From contig CAJNOJ010000150.1 of assembly GCA_905250025.1 (NCBI GenBank), positions 186,001 through 250,000 of the forward strand: a stretch of 64,000 nt of DNA, given 5' to 3'. Each line of letters starts with the position of its first letter. The stretch's first letter is position 1. The position numbers and the translations under genes were made by a program. The notes beneath the pieces were generated by a model. It made no database searches and was not told the DNA's origin. It saw only the letters and a program-made list of their open reading frames with translations. This DNA is from Adineta ricciae. Lineage: Eukaryota > Rotifera > Eurotatoria > Adinetida > Adinetidae. Shown one piece after another: positions 25,263-40,900 of this stretch.

Positions 25263-27498
25263 CCATCTTTTTTTTTATACATACATAGGCATTCTCATGG
25301 ATTGCGTCCAAATAATTGTACTGCTTTTTGTTTCTTTCTTATCGAATGAAATAAATCTAATACATGCATTAAACTGTATTGCAAATCGTACATAAACGTA
25401 ATGGAATCGAATATGTTCACGTTATATCTCGTTAAAGGTTAACCGTATAAAAATCGCGAAGTACGTGCTGATTTTTTTGTTGTTAGAAAGTCTGCTTAGC
25501 AATCTCTCACACTAATAAAGTTTAGAGAAGAAAGAGAATGAAGTAATTTGTCATGAGTTTTTCTCTCTTTCTCTCATTTGCACAAAACTAATGAAAACGA
25601 TATCAATATCAAATAAAAACCGACAAAGTTGAGAGAAACGAAAGAGAAGGGGAGAGAGAGAGAGGAATTGCAATGCATATAAATAATGCCAATTTCTCTG
25701 TTTCTCTTGCATATTTATATAATCTGATAAGAACATAAGTGGCAGGCAAGAGAAGGTCTTGAGATTCGTATAGAATAAAATGACGGATAGAGAGACGGAG
25801 AAATTCAATAGGTGAAACGGAGAGAGAAAGAATTGTTGATTGCAGCTGTTCGTCAATTTCAAATTACTTTCTCTTTCCCTATCGTTGATCTTCTCTTTCT
25901 CGGATTACTTTTTCTGCTATTACTACTTGCACAATTTAAGCACGTACACAAGTGTGCACATCAAAGTAATGTGACTGGTAAAAAGGAAATTCTAAAACAT
26001 ATAACAACTCCATATATATATAACGAATAAAAGAATGAGTTGATCCACAATGTAAGAGAATGATTTTCAAGGTATATAGTTTTATTAACAACGACGAGCC
26101 AGGTAGAGAAGAAAAACACCTCGTATGGCATTTTTATACGTTATCGTTGTAAGAAAAAGAAGAAAATGACGATGATGATGTAGATGTCAACGGGAAAAAT
26201 CAACTTCAATAAGGCGCGCAAATAGAAGTTTAGTGTGTACACACAGCTGACTTCATTTCGATAGACTCAATTCAAATCACAGGATAGTGATGATAATAAA
26301 ACTGCATCGGCACATATACGCATACTAAGCTCTCTCTCACAAAGATAATAAAATACTGACTGATGTAATATTAGCAATACACGCTCTTTGTTGTGAGAAG
26401 TACATAGGGCGGAGGGCGAGAGAAAAAGAGGTATTACGCGAGCTGCCATAAAAAGGATTGAAAGACTATTTTATTTTTCACTGTCTTTTTCTCTCTGTCT
26501 CCTTTTTTCTCTCTCTCTCTCTCTCTCTCCTATTCTCGTCCTCTCTCTTTTACCTACCTCTATAATTTTCGTTCTATAACTTGATCAAAATGAAGAAGAC
26601 GGAGAAGAACGAGTATAGAAGTCTGAATTTAATTGCATTTTTTTTGTATAGTATAAATGACAAAATTTTCATTCAGAATCACGTGAAAATAGTTTGTTCA
26701 ACTAATCCAGTCAATTGATGGTCAACGCTTACTCGTATGCACATGATTTAGAAACTGGTGAGTCGAAATCAAATCACATAACTCATTTCGAGAACGAATC
26801 TTGACGTTCGATTGTTCGTGCCAGGTAGTGTTTTTGCACGTGATTATTAAGAAACTGTAAATGCATTGGTCTGGTACGAATCATCTAAACGACTTCATCA
26901 GTGTCTATGCTTCGTTCTCTTGCAGCATAGCTCATTTTTTTTTATAAATGATCGATTTACATTTTTTTTTCTCGTTCTATTTAGATTGATCTGTATATCA
27001 TTTGACAGTCTTCTGTAACGCGCTTATCAAGTATTGCAAATCATTTACATATTGTCTATTTGCTCATGCAACAAAAAAGTAAAGCTTTGGCGTTAAATAC
27101 AATAAAAATTGGCAGTATATGTATTTGTAACTTGAATATACTTCAGACTTCATGAAATAATTACAAACAATCACATATTAGTGATGAAATTCACGATCGA
27201 ATGAGTTCGACAGATGATTATTTTGAAGATAAAAAATGGCATGATGACGTCATCTATTCATAAGATTAGATTTGAACGATTTCTCTCTCTCTCTTTGTGA
27301 TTGTCAATGATTGAAGAACATAATAAATATGTCGAAGTCTTTTATGAGAAGATCAGACGAGTCTTATTCGTTTTTTTTCTTATCACAAAACAAATACTGA
27401 TAACATTTCATGGCAAAATTTATCAATAGTTTGAATAGAAATGATGTATGTATATATATATACATACTAATTTTTCTCCGTTTAACATTATGACTTGA
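25263..27498. other. Gene-poor stretch, 2.2 kb
   Basis: No supported exon. The middle third (25550-26560) is dominated by GA and CT runs that create long but low-complexity open frames on both strands. The sequence before 27498 is the 3' side of CYB5D1. Confidence 0.5.
26509..26529. repeat. (CT)n microsatellite
   Basis: Perfect CT run of about 20 bp within a broader pyrimidine-rich tract, 26480-26550. Confidence 0.85.
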
Positions 27499-28796
27499 TC
27501 AAGCAACTGTTAAATCATCAGAAAAGCAAAGAATGATTGTAGGACAGTTTTCGTTGTCTGATCGCCAGCCATATCTATCATGAAATGATTCTTCATTTGG
27601 TATACCGTTTTCAGTTAAAGTTTTATTATAATCAAGTATTTGACCATTGTATCGCCAAATGTAAGAGAAGACATGTGAATTATATTTCAAAAATTTCCTC
27701 GCAATTTGTCCAATGGTGTCTTCTTCAGCAACTTCGAGTATATACGAATGATCAGACATGAAGTTATGTATCAAACGAATGTATCGAGGATATGTTGAGA
27801 GTTGACCAATAAAGTATTCTTTTGTCTGCCAAAAAGGAGTAGCAAATGTTTGCAATAATGCTACATTGTTAATGACTGAAACAGGTTCGTATGTATAAGG
27901 ATCTATTCGTTTACGTGGTTCGCGTGTAATTTCATCAAACCATACACTTATGTCTTGACCAGAATAACTAATCAATTGTTGATACAGTTTTGTTCCTTGA
28001 ACCTTCTCTACCAGTGATGTAACATCGTATATATGATCGAGTATGCAAATCCATGCATCTGTTTGATGATTATGTTGAGCTAGATCATTGAGTGTATAAA
28101 AAGGTACTAATGTTTCAGCTTGTTGTTGTAACATATTGCTCTCGTCAGGACGACAATGCTGTGGGATAGGAAATGTTGGTTCGTATGTTGATAACTGAGA
28201 CGATGTTTGTTCGTTCTCAGATGTAGGTGTTATCTCGTAGAATCTAGTCTATGTGTGTATATTAACTTGCATATAAAACAATTGAAAAACTAATCACCCA
28301 TACTTTTTGGATGTTTTTAAATGTGGTATGCGCTGGTGTTCAAAGAATAGAAATGATATCTTTCAAAAATTAGCTTACTTTTTTTCATAGGATATTTCTT
28401 TCCTGGTCGTTTGGTATTGTCAATTTCCGGCAATGAAAACTGAGCCTTTTCTCTATTACTGTCAGATATGTCACGGTGCGTCACTTGATTCACTGCTAGT
28501 AAAAGCTGTGCTTCATACAAATAATTATCAGAAACTAATGTACTTTCATTATCTGGAGAGTTATTTAACGACTGTGAATCCGTAATGTTAATGGAATGTA
28601 ATTCTTGTAGAGGAGATTCCGAAGAATTCGCAGGTAATACTTCTTTTGACAAACGAGCAATAGACTGTGTACGTTGTTCATCGATGACATGATAGTTTAC
28701 TTCTTGTTGACCGATTGGGCCAGTAGGAATAGTAAAAATAGCATCGACCCGATCCAATCCACCCTCGACATCGATCGGTAACATTTGTGTTTGCAT
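27499..28796 (-). CDS. CYB5D1: Cytochrome b5 domain-containing protein 1 (CYB5D1) with extended N-terminus
   Basis: Three exons join in phase: 28796-28379, a 29-bp micro-exon 28332-28304, and 28248-27499, giving about 398 residues. The last 210 residues align with human CYB5D1: FYTLNDLAQHN, YDVTSLVEK, SGQDISVWFDE, RKRIDPYT, RYIRLIHNF, KYNSHVFSYIWRYNG and the C-terminus LCFSDDLT. Family knowledge: CYB5D1 is a heme-binding axonemal protein linked to radial spokes and ciliary beating. The HPGG heme motif of ordinary b5 is missing, as it is in the human protein. The first ~190 residues are Ser/Gln/Asn-rich and have no counterpart in the 228-residue human protein. The micro-exon join is inferred from phase; translation could instead start at the Met before LQQQAETL. 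Confidence 0.85.
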
Positions 28797-29348
28797 TTTG
28801 AAAGGTTAAAGCGCCTAATATCTAATGAATTGGTGATTTCGACATGTCTTGTAATTTTGAAAAGAAAAAGAAATCGATTAAGACTTCAAATCTGTTCGTT
28901 TCATGATCGTTGCCGAATAATATATAATCGATGATATTTGTAAGCATTTTTATTTCGTTTAAAAACGTCTGATGTCTTTTTTCATTATTTTATGTTTGTT
29001 TGAAGGTAACTTAGTTTTTAAAAGGAGCAATAGAGGAACAACAAAAGTGAACTAAAGAAGATAGGATAACAATAAGAGAAAAGAAAATTTGAACACAATG
29101 CCATTAATAGCGAGAATATGACAGACTAAATGTGAAATGATCTCGAGAATTCCTTTTGTTTTATTTCGCGCACTTAATGACCGAGACTGCTGAGCAGTGA
29201 ATGGGCAAACACAACATAAATTGATGAAAAATGAACATATAAATACAATGAAGTTTGTTTTTTAACGCGTTCTAAAAGGTTTATGATCATTTTTTAAACT
29301 ATGTATTTAAAGATGCAAGAAAGTTTATTTAAAATCAAAGATTGTAGT
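28797..29348. other. Spacer between CYB5D1 and VCP
   Basis: Contains the promoter side of CYB5D1 and the 3' side of VCP, both on the minus strand. No gene is seen. Confidence 0.55.
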
Positions 29349-32074
<2,726 letters not shown>

Positions 32075-32206
32075 TTATGAATATTGAATGTAACTTTAAA
32101 ACGTAAAATGAAATCTAGAATAAATCTACAAATATACTTTCATATAGTGACAAGAACAAAGAAAACGGCAGAAGAAATCGTATAAACAAAGAAACAAATA
32201 TTCTTT

Positions 32207-35200
32207 TTACAGAGTAACATTTTCATGACTATTTGCTGGCGTTAATGAAACTGTTGACGATTGAGGATGTTGTTTAGACAATGAAGGATTCATGGAACGT
32301 GCCGGCGATTGAGATGGATTCAATGAGCCGGTATTTGAATGATGAGAAGGCGATGCTTGACCGGGACCGAATTTTGATGAACGTTGCCCCGAGCCAGACG
32401 ATGGTGAAAACTGACGATTCTAACAAATGAACAAATACATTTATTGAATTCAAAGAAACAACAACGATGATCTTGGGATCTATAAGTATCAGTGATAGAG
32501 AGCGACTAGTGCGCGAACGAGACTATTAGATACTAATCGTAACAGTATAAAGAGATTTATTTTGTACTTTATCGCTTGTATAAAATGACTATTTAATAGG
32601 AAAAAATCTGGTTTTAGTATGCTGCGCAGATAAGTAGTAGAAGCTGAATAGATAGTTTATTTTGCTTGTTGTTCAATTAAACGGTAGATGCTTGTCGTCG
32701 AACTTCTTGTTCATCAGAGCCGCTGACACTCGAGCGACGCTTTCGACTACCATCAGGTAATATGATTTCTTCGACACGTTTTGTAAGATAATGGTAATTA
32801 TCTACAGGTGGTGGTATGTATGTATTTACAGAACTGCATTGGTCGTAAATTGTTGATCGATGATTATTGAAATGTTGATTCATTGCTTGCATTTGAATCA
32901 TTTTCATATAATTGTTCCCAATACCGAATTTTGCCATAGTGTTAAGAACGTATTCATTGGCTGCCAGTTGTGAGCCATAGTGAGCAGCGTAAACATGCGG
33001 ATCTACGCGTACTATACCAAGATCATGAACTTTCTTTACAACGTCAACGTGAGGAGCATCGTAGGTAACGATAGTATTCTTCTGTGGCGGCCTAGGAATA
33101 AGAGGTGGAGCTGGCTGTACAATCACACGTTGCTTAGGAGGCGTTCGATAGGGGAGCCACTTTTCAATGATAATAGGTTGAGGTTTTTGTGGAAGTGGCG
33201 CTTGTCGTTCAATAATTACTTTGCGCGGATGTGGTGGAGGAGCTGCTATGTACTTATTGACGACACGACTTTGTATAACAGGAGGTGGTAGAGGTGGTCG
33301 CTCACGTATTATAAGAGGTGGTGGAGTCATAGGAACTGGAGGTCTTTGCTGGATGACTAGTGGTGGAGCTTCCGGGAGTTGCGCAGCTCGAATTTCGCGA
33401 ACAATGAGTGGGCCCGGTGGCGGTGGAGTGAGTGGTTGTAAGTAGCGAACAGATATGTCTTGTTTATAGGTGATTCGATTGTTATTGTGACGACGGATAT
33501 GTTCGGGGCAGTGATCTATGTTCAGAGGATATTGACTCGCATCAAGCGATACATTCTGTTGAACTAATTGATCAAGCGCGTTCGTCGATAGAGAACGTTG
33601 CGTAGTTTGTAAATTGCTAAATGTATTACAGTTACCATCGATTGCCGCCGGTGAATAGAACTCTTCGACACATTGCTGTTGTTTATGTTGGCTGGAGAGA
33701 TCCGTATCCGAATAACTTAAAGCACCCAATGAGTGAAAAACATCATCGTTGCTTAATTGATCACAGATTACCGGTGATGAATGCCGTTCAACAGTAGTTG
33801 TTGAATAAGTTGCACTTTCGATTTTACTCTCGGACATCTCTAATTAGTTTGGGAGCCTATCTCTTACTCTGATTCTTTTTATACTATTGCAGATATTTAT
33901 GATGAATAATAATCGAACAAAAGATGTTTTATTCATTCATAGATTTGTATCACTCAGGTAGGGTCTAATAATATCATGTTGATTCACTTACTTGCGTGGG
34001 TTGAGCCGTGGATTTTGTTTGTTGACGTAGTTGGGTGACTTGGGCATACAAACGTTGTCCGTAATAACTACCGAATTCTTGTTTGAAATTTTCAGGATCA
34101 TCAGGAGGTTGACGAGATGCCCGGTAAGCAGTTGGTACATATCTCTATAGAAGCACACAACGAAATAAATACCCTCCGTGCGACAAAGTTGGTTTAGCTT
34201 ACACTTATAACACCATTGATTTTGTCAACAGTAATTTTGTCAATTGGCGACAACGAAGGGTTTTCTAATGTTCTTACTATTCTATCGCCCAGTGTACGTA
34301 TTATAGGAAACAATAATTCTTCAATCGTCTAGGAAAAAAAGCCAAATCAAACATAATCTCCGAGATTCTCTACAGTAATTACTTCTTGGCCCATTTCACA
34401 TAGACCGACGAGTGCTCCATAGTGAGTAACAAGTGGTAAACGTTCACTATTAAAAGTTCGTAGAAAAATTCGCACAATACGTTTTCGTAAGCCGTGAATA
34501 TTCGCCGAAAACATCCTACATCAGCAAAATCACAATGAAAATCTGTCTATGCAATCGTATTGATATGAATACTGACTTGACCATTTGTGCACAACGTGAT
34601 GCGGCATAGTCACGCAAGGCCCAATGATTATCTGCATCTGGTCGAGCACACAATTGTTTTGCCAAAATACATGACATAATTGCTGGGAATAGTTGATGAA
34701 GCTAAATAGCATAGAATAAATATTACTATTGAGAAACACAAGCAAACTTTTCTATTTACATATTTTTCACAGTATAAAGATTTGTTGTCTAGCAATGCAC
34801 TGGTCATTCTCATTAAATAGATTAAGATTGCTAGATTGTATTGCATTAAATTCACTTTAACGCCTTCAGAGATAAATAAGACAATGCGAGGTAGGATCTG
34901 ATGAAGACCAGTCTCAGAAGATAAACTAGCAATGGCTTCCTAAAATATTAGATATCATTATCAATAAATCTTCTTTTTAATTGCAGTCAACATACTTGAC
35001 GTTTTTGTTCCTCGGAACCAACACATGCCTCAGTAATTTCTTTATAATAAATTTGTTGCTCCTAGAGATAAATGCAAAAAATACAAGGAAACTATGCCAT
35101 TCGATACTTACCAATGAAAGTTCATGTGGATTTGAAGTTTTAATTTTCGATGCATCAAGATTATATCGTTTTTTAGTTAGAGATTTCATCTAAAATATAA

Positions 35201-35933
35201 ATCCTCGGAAATAGAATACAAGCTACGACCACTTCTCGACGTCTTACAGGGTCTAGAGAATCTGTTGTTTGATCAACTTTGGAAATAATCTCTGGATTCT
35301 CGTTGATAGTCGGTTGTTTGCCTTCGATCGCAAGCCAATGCGCTAAAAGAAACAAAGTACATCAAATACAAAGTCAATTCTGTGCTCGACTTCGTGGGAA
35401 AACACGAATTTACTTCGTATGGAAACATCCAAAGGTAACTTTGGCATCGGCGCTGCTATGACTTGGTCGAGGTGTATTTCGTGATCATCGATACATTGAA
35501 CTTCTCGATGGCTCATCCCAGCAGTAGTTGTTGTTTTAAATGGTAAATTCCCATTGGATAAACGATATCCTACACTTGGCTATATTAATGGATAAAAGAG
35601 GAAATATTAAATTTGGATTTTTCCTTGTTCAATAATTTACTTCTAAATATCGCATTTTCATCGCTGATTCGAAGTCTTCAGTGATCATTTTAGTCCGTCG
35701 ACACTTTCTAGTGAATTTCAGTGCATCCTAATAAGAAAAACTGACATTTCGAAAATCTTCTCCCATTCGAATTCTACTTGTAATAAAAATCGCACAACAC
35801 CAGTTGCTTCTAAGGTTAGATATTTCACTGATTCATCTGCTAGATGTTGACATTGATTTGAATCAGCGATGAACTGTATAGATTGGTTGGGAAAGTGAAG
35901 TATGGAAGTTTTGGCTTGGTCGGTTGTCGTCAT
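32207..35933 (-). CDS. TAF6: TAF6, TFIID subunit with histone fold
   Basis: About thirteen exons join in phase, from the ATG at 35933 through exons ending at 35778, 35641, 35414, 35248, 35111, 34996, 34760, 34577, 34383, 34203 and 33992, with a last exon 32419-32207. Conserved blocks: the histone fold with [19 protein letters not shown] and [20 protein letters not shown]; and the HEAT-like domain with [49 protein letters not shown] and [16 protein letters not shown]6 pairs with TAF9 in TFIID and SAGA. The final exon ([10 protein letters not shown] ... ENVTL) is Ser/Pro-rich and fits only by phase, donor and acceptor. The 1572-bp intron before it contains a complete gene. If that join is wrong, TAF6 would end near 33990. 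Confidence 0.93.
32677..33837 (-). CDS. Intronless proline-rich protein nested in a TAF6 intron
   Basis: A single 386-residue frame with an ATG at 33837, in the same orientation as its host. The N-terminal third is polar. Residues ~135-270 are a proline-rich tract with recurrent basic/valine elements ([62 protein letters not shown]). The C-terminal part is mixed ([15 protein letters not shown]) and ends with an [14 protein letters not shown] basic/Ser stretch, a possible phosphorylation site. The IIxRxxxP / IIEKWLPY pattern is reminiscent of cytoskeletal articulin- or alveolin-like repeats, but no specific family is recognised. No signal peptide or membrane segment is seen. It must use its own promoter, or be processed from the TAF6 transcript. 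Confidence 0.75.
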   Translation of the reverse strand: MSESKIESATYSTTTVERHSSPVICDQLSNDDVFHSLGALSYSDTDLSSQHKQQQCVEEFYSPAAIDGNCNTFSNLQTTQRSLSTNALDQLVQQNVSLDASQYPLNIDHCPEHIRRHNNNRITYKQDISVRYLQPLTPPPPGPLIVREIRAAQLPEAPPLVIQQRPPVPMTPPPLIIRERPPLPPPVIQSRVVNKYIAAPPPHPRKVIIERQAPLPQKPQPIIIEKWLPYRTPPKQRVIVQPAPPLIPRPPQKNTIVTYDAPHVDVVKKVHDLGIVRVDPHVYAAHYGSQLAANEYVLNTMAKFGIGNNYMKMIQMQAMNQHFNNHRSTIYDQCSSVNTYIPPPVDNYHYLTKRVEEIILPDGSRKRRSSVSGSDEQEVRRQASTV

Positions 35934-37199
35934 CTAAAATATCGTACAGTTTATCCTTCTGAAATTTCCATTAGCATCTTGTTTTCTCACGAAGGATCAG
36001 CAGATCTTATTCTAATAACTATTACCTAGTGTAATCATGGTGGAAAATATTGTATGACGACGTGAAGCATACATTGCACAACAATGATATTAGATAAAAA
36101 AGAAATCTATAGACGAAAACGAACTTGGTATGAATCATTCAGAGCCTTAGATTCAACCTATCAGATGCTTACAGAGCCTTAAATAGAAAAAAAAACAAAA
36201 CGAAAACAAGTATCTTCTACTCTCGTCACGATGCGTCGAGAACATTCCTCTTCATATTTGCTGACCTCTGTGTTCTTTATAGTCGAACTGACTTAGCCTA
36301 GACAGGTTGGATTCAATCATTGAATAATGATCGGTTTAGAAAAATATATGAAATGAGGACTTTTATAGAAATGTAAGTATACGTGTGCATGTAGAGAACA
36401 ATGATTATTTGTATACTTCGTTGTCGACGGTATCAAAACGTAACTTATATTCTGGTTGATTTCATGACATTGAAGGAGAAATTGTCAATGAAGGATCGTT
36501 TTATTTTTCATTCTGGGAAATAAAAATATTTTTGTTGGGCAATATAGATGACACTAGTTTACGTTCAAAATGTTTACATCGAAGACAACTAGTCTCAGTG
36601 CAAATATAGAAAGATATGGCTTGAAAAATGGATTTTCCTCAATTGAACGAAACATGTATTGTTATTTGATTCTAAGGATTTATGGAATGTTTTCACATTG
36701 TCGACTAAAATGAAAAAACTTATTTCTTTACATACTTTTCTATACTACTTGATAAAACTATCATCTCTGATAGAAATACCAAAGCACTCCTCGAATGTAA
36801 TAGATAGTTAGAACTTTATTTGAATAATCTTGACAATGACGGTGATCTTTTGTCTACCACTCATCCCGATTCAATGGCCTTAATGCATATTTTATGCAGC
36901 GATTTTGCGAGATGTCGCTCGTTTTCGAATACTTATTCTATAGACGGAAAATATTCGAATGATTTACCTGATACTTTACTCGACTACAATATTTTTCTAG
37001 AAGAAACTTTTTCTCACTATGTCACCATTTGGCTGATTAATTTGATTCGTTCGTCAACGAGATAAAGGCACGATGAGTCATCAAGTATGGCATGGCACTT
37101 CTGTTTGTTGAACGGAAAATATAGAGGATATTGACTTAGAAATTTCATTTGAAATTACTGATTTCGCTGCTTTTAGAAAATATTATCGGAAAACTAGCA
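35934..37199. other. Intergenic region between divergent TAF6 and MAGOH
   Basis: AT-rich and probably containing both promoters. An 81-codon open frame at 36820-37065 has no ATG at its start and no recognised motif. Nothing else is supported. Confidence 0.5.
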
Positions 37200-37996
37200 A
37201 TGGCTGAATCAACTGATGATTTCTATCTACGATATTATGTTGGCCACAAAGGAAAATTCGGCCATGAATTTCTTGAATTTGAATTTCGACCTGATGGAAA
37301 ATTACGTTATGCAAATAATTCAAATTATAAAAAAGATACATTGATTCGTAAAGAAGTTTATGTCAATCGAGCTGTTATTGAAGAGTTGAAAAGAGTCGTG
37401 AACGAATCTGATATTATGAAAGAAGATGATGCTGTTTGGTAAGTATCAATAGAATAGTTAATTATGAAATTATATTTTTACCCGCTAATACACGATTTCG
37501 TATTCTAAACTGATAGTAGAATGTATAGGAATCTAATAGATTAATCGTCGAACAATCTCACAATATTGATTCTCATTGTTTTGAATTCATTGAAATTTTT
37601 TAACGTATCAACCGGTTTTACGTTCGGGTGACTACCGATTTGAATGAATACTAACATCAGTCGACTGTATAGCGAATGAACGGCGACTAATCTATTTCTT
37701 CCGATTGACGTATTGAAAATATCAAAATAAGCAGAAGTTTGACTTCCGACCTGCAGCAAAGCTAAGTGTGCATTTTCTTTTCTAGGCCACCGCAAGATCG
37801 TACCGGTCGGCAAGAACTTGAAATCGTTCTCGGTGATGAGCATATTTCATTTACAACATCAAAAATTGGTTCGTTAATCGATATTAACAACAGCCGTGAT
37901 CCTGATGGTCTACGCTGTTTTTACTATTTGGTACAAGATCTCAAATGTTTTGTGTTTTCGCTCATTAGTTTACATTTCAAAATTCAACCAATTTAA
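37200..37996 (+). CDS. MAGOH: Mago nashi, exon junction complex core subunit
   Basis: Exons 37200-37438 and 37786-37996 join at a Trp codon, giving 149 residues (human 146). It is almost identical to animal [74 protein letters not shown], and the C-terminus [16 protein letters not shown]...HFKIQPI. MAGOH forms a dimer with Y14 and is deposited upstream of exon junctions to guide mRNA localisation and nonsense-mediated decay. The ATG just before AESTDD is the natural start. The 347-bp intron is longer than the local norm. Confidence 0.97.
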
Positions 37997-40900
37997 CAAC
38001 CATATCCATCGGATAAAAAACATGACTGAACAAGAATTCTTCTTTTTTTTTGTTTTGTTTTGTTGTTGTCTATCTCGTCTACTGTCACACATTTTGGGAT
38101 TTGTGCTTCATTTTTCGTTCTCTACGTGTTCAACTTTCATTGTTGCGTATGTGTGTACATCAATGAACAAGATTTTTGTTGTAGGAGAATTCTCCCTCTA
38201 CTCATTCAAATAAATTTGATTGGTTCACCAACAAAGAATTGATTTATACTCTGACACACTGAAAAATCACAGTATGCTTTCCAAAGATCAGGAAATTTTT
38301 CATCGCTGTTATGATACATCGAATACAACTGAGATCTCTTATTAAATCTGCGTGATATATTGATATTTTCATCTGATAAGAAAAGCTTCAGTAGCTTTGT
38401 CACAATCATTCATCAACTATTCGCCATGTATGGTGATGTTAGAAATCGGTCATCAATCAAACCGACTTGTACTTGACAAAAACATGTACTTTCTTCTTTT
38501 CCAGATGTCAATCCGCTCGACGTCCTAATAAAAAAACACCGCGATTTGTTTGCTTCGTGACATTCTAAAACTGTTACTCATGAACTTTCTATTCTGCTTT
38601 AAACTACGAGAGCCGTCGAGAAAAGGGAAAAATATGAAAATACATCGTTTTTTAATCTAACGCTCTTTATATAGTTCTACCAACAGCGATGAATAAAAAG
38701 CAATCAATAAGGAAAAGAAAAGTGAATGCTTTTATGATTGTTTACTAGCTTTTAAATAATAGTTAAAAACAGTGTCGTTACCAGCATGCACTACGATCAG
38801 TTGATTAGAGAAGCATCCACCTACGAGTTTTGCTATGAGTTATTTGTAATTCATCATGATAGATGAAAATCAGAGAAAAGATATGACTCTGAAGAATCGA
38901 TTTTTGTGACAAACGTAGGTGTTTTCTTCTAATGGAATATTCTGAGAAACAAATCAATACATGTGAAAACAAACACCATCGGACGTTGAACTCATTAACT
39001 AATCTGATGTGTATGCTTTCAACCGATTCGTTTCATTGTTTTCATCCGTAGAAAACAATTGCCATCAAATTACGAACGTATTCTCACTTACAGAAGTGAA
39101 TGATTGATATATAATTAGTAGGAGCTTTCGGAGGTACAGAAAAAAGTTTCATAGAACAGAACGATTGAAAGAAGACAGAGAGAATTCAGACTTTTGAAGT
39201 ATTTATTTTTCTTTTATGGTCTCTATTTTATCATATCTATTGATTTTCCTGTGTAAAATTGAATTCGTACTTTTTTATATTAAGTATATGTCCTGTCAAA
39301 CTAATTGAAAAGAAAACGTATCTGACATTGGACTCAGAGAATTATTTATGCTTTCTGGGTACATTTGACAAAATCTCATCTTTCGACGAACGAATTTCCA
39401 TTAGTTTTCTAAAAGATTGATTGACGAGAAAGATATGTTAGATCGAAGAAGAAATGTAAAACCGGTCGTAGAAATTGTCTATATATTGATCTCAGAAGTT
39501 TGTGTATGTTTCCGAGTCGATCTATGACAAAAGTCTTTGTAGACATAACAAATACAATGATGCGAGTTAGTTTTCTTTGTTTGCTCATACGATGAGAGAA
39601 AAAAAATGAGAAAAGGAAAAAGACCGACAAGAGAAAATTATATTTTCTTTACCCTATCGATGCCCATTGGAATTAGTAATCTTTCCTCTCTCTCTCTCTC
39701 TTTCTCTTCTTTTTTCATCCATGTTTGTGATTTCTTGATAGAAGCTTTACTAGAGATCTTCTTTAGTTTCGTTCGACAAGAAACTAACCGTGCAACATTC
39801 TTGCCTTCTAATCTCACTCAGAGTAAGTTTCAAGTGTTTAAACAACAAGTTCTTGCCTTCGAGTGGATATTCAATCAACGAAGAATACAAAAAGAAAGAG
39901 GTACAGTAGTCAATTTGATGCATTTATCAAGGATTACGCTTGTCGGGTAAACTATTCCAGATTTGCTCGATGATACCAAAAAGTGTACACGAATCACTTG
40001 TCTGATCGAAGTTATTCACATTGAAGAAACTCGGAGTGATCGCAGAAACCGTTTTTTCTTTCGTCGGGTAAAGGTAAAAATAACAAATAGTTTAGTGACA
40101 ACACACGAAAAAGCGAAAAGAAATTTAAAAAAAAGAAAGGAATCCACTAAATGACAAGGTTATTTCATCTAGTCGTGTATTGACATTTTCGTTCAGATGT
40201 TCGAACAATCAGCGCGAATTTATCAACAAGAGAAAACTTTCAAATTCATATAACCAATTTTCATCTCAAACAAGTATCATTCCTTCATCAAAGACCGTAA
40301 TCGATGTTTTGCCTAGAAATATTTCAAGGTTATATATTCAGTCAATCTAATCGATTTCGCTCTTTCATTTTCATTCAAACCGACGTAGAGAAGAAATTTC
40401 CATACTACTTGAATACACTTCGTCATCAAGCATCATATTGAGTCTATGTAGATTAGTGCGTCTATTAATGATAAGATGGCTCTTGTGAATAGAAGGGACT
40501 CGAACTATTTGCAAATATTCTTTCTTGTTGACATTGAATAGAAAAGTTAAAGTAAGTGTAGAGAAATAAGAGGTACTGATTGATTAATACTAGTCTAGGT
40601 TTTCAAGAATCTCTTCTGTAACAAAGACATGACAGAGGCACTGTAGTCAAGAGACTCGTAAAAGCTATTATAAAATATTTTATTAGCTTTTAAATGTAAT
40701 TCCAAATATCTATTATTAGTATATGTGATTTTGACTATTTTTATTTCTTTTCATCGTTTTGAGCTGACATGCAGCAATTTGACTTTCCAATAACACAATA
40801 TTAAAAAGAAATAGATGTGTAATCACACGCGTGTTTTACTAACATAGGTAGTAATTTCTAAAATAGACAAAGGAATCACGCGATACTTCATGAGGGAATA

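Noticed and set aside
25551..26030. Open frames of 60-100 codons on both strands
   Set aside because: GA/CT low-complexity sequence; composition alone keeps the frames open.
36820..37065. 81-codon plus-strand frame between TAF6 and MAGOH
   Set aside because: No ATG at its 5' end, no recognised motif and no in-phase splice partner.
38206..38409. 67-codon minus-strand frame after MAGOH
   Set aside because: No clear start or domain; probably chance in the MAGOH 3' flank.
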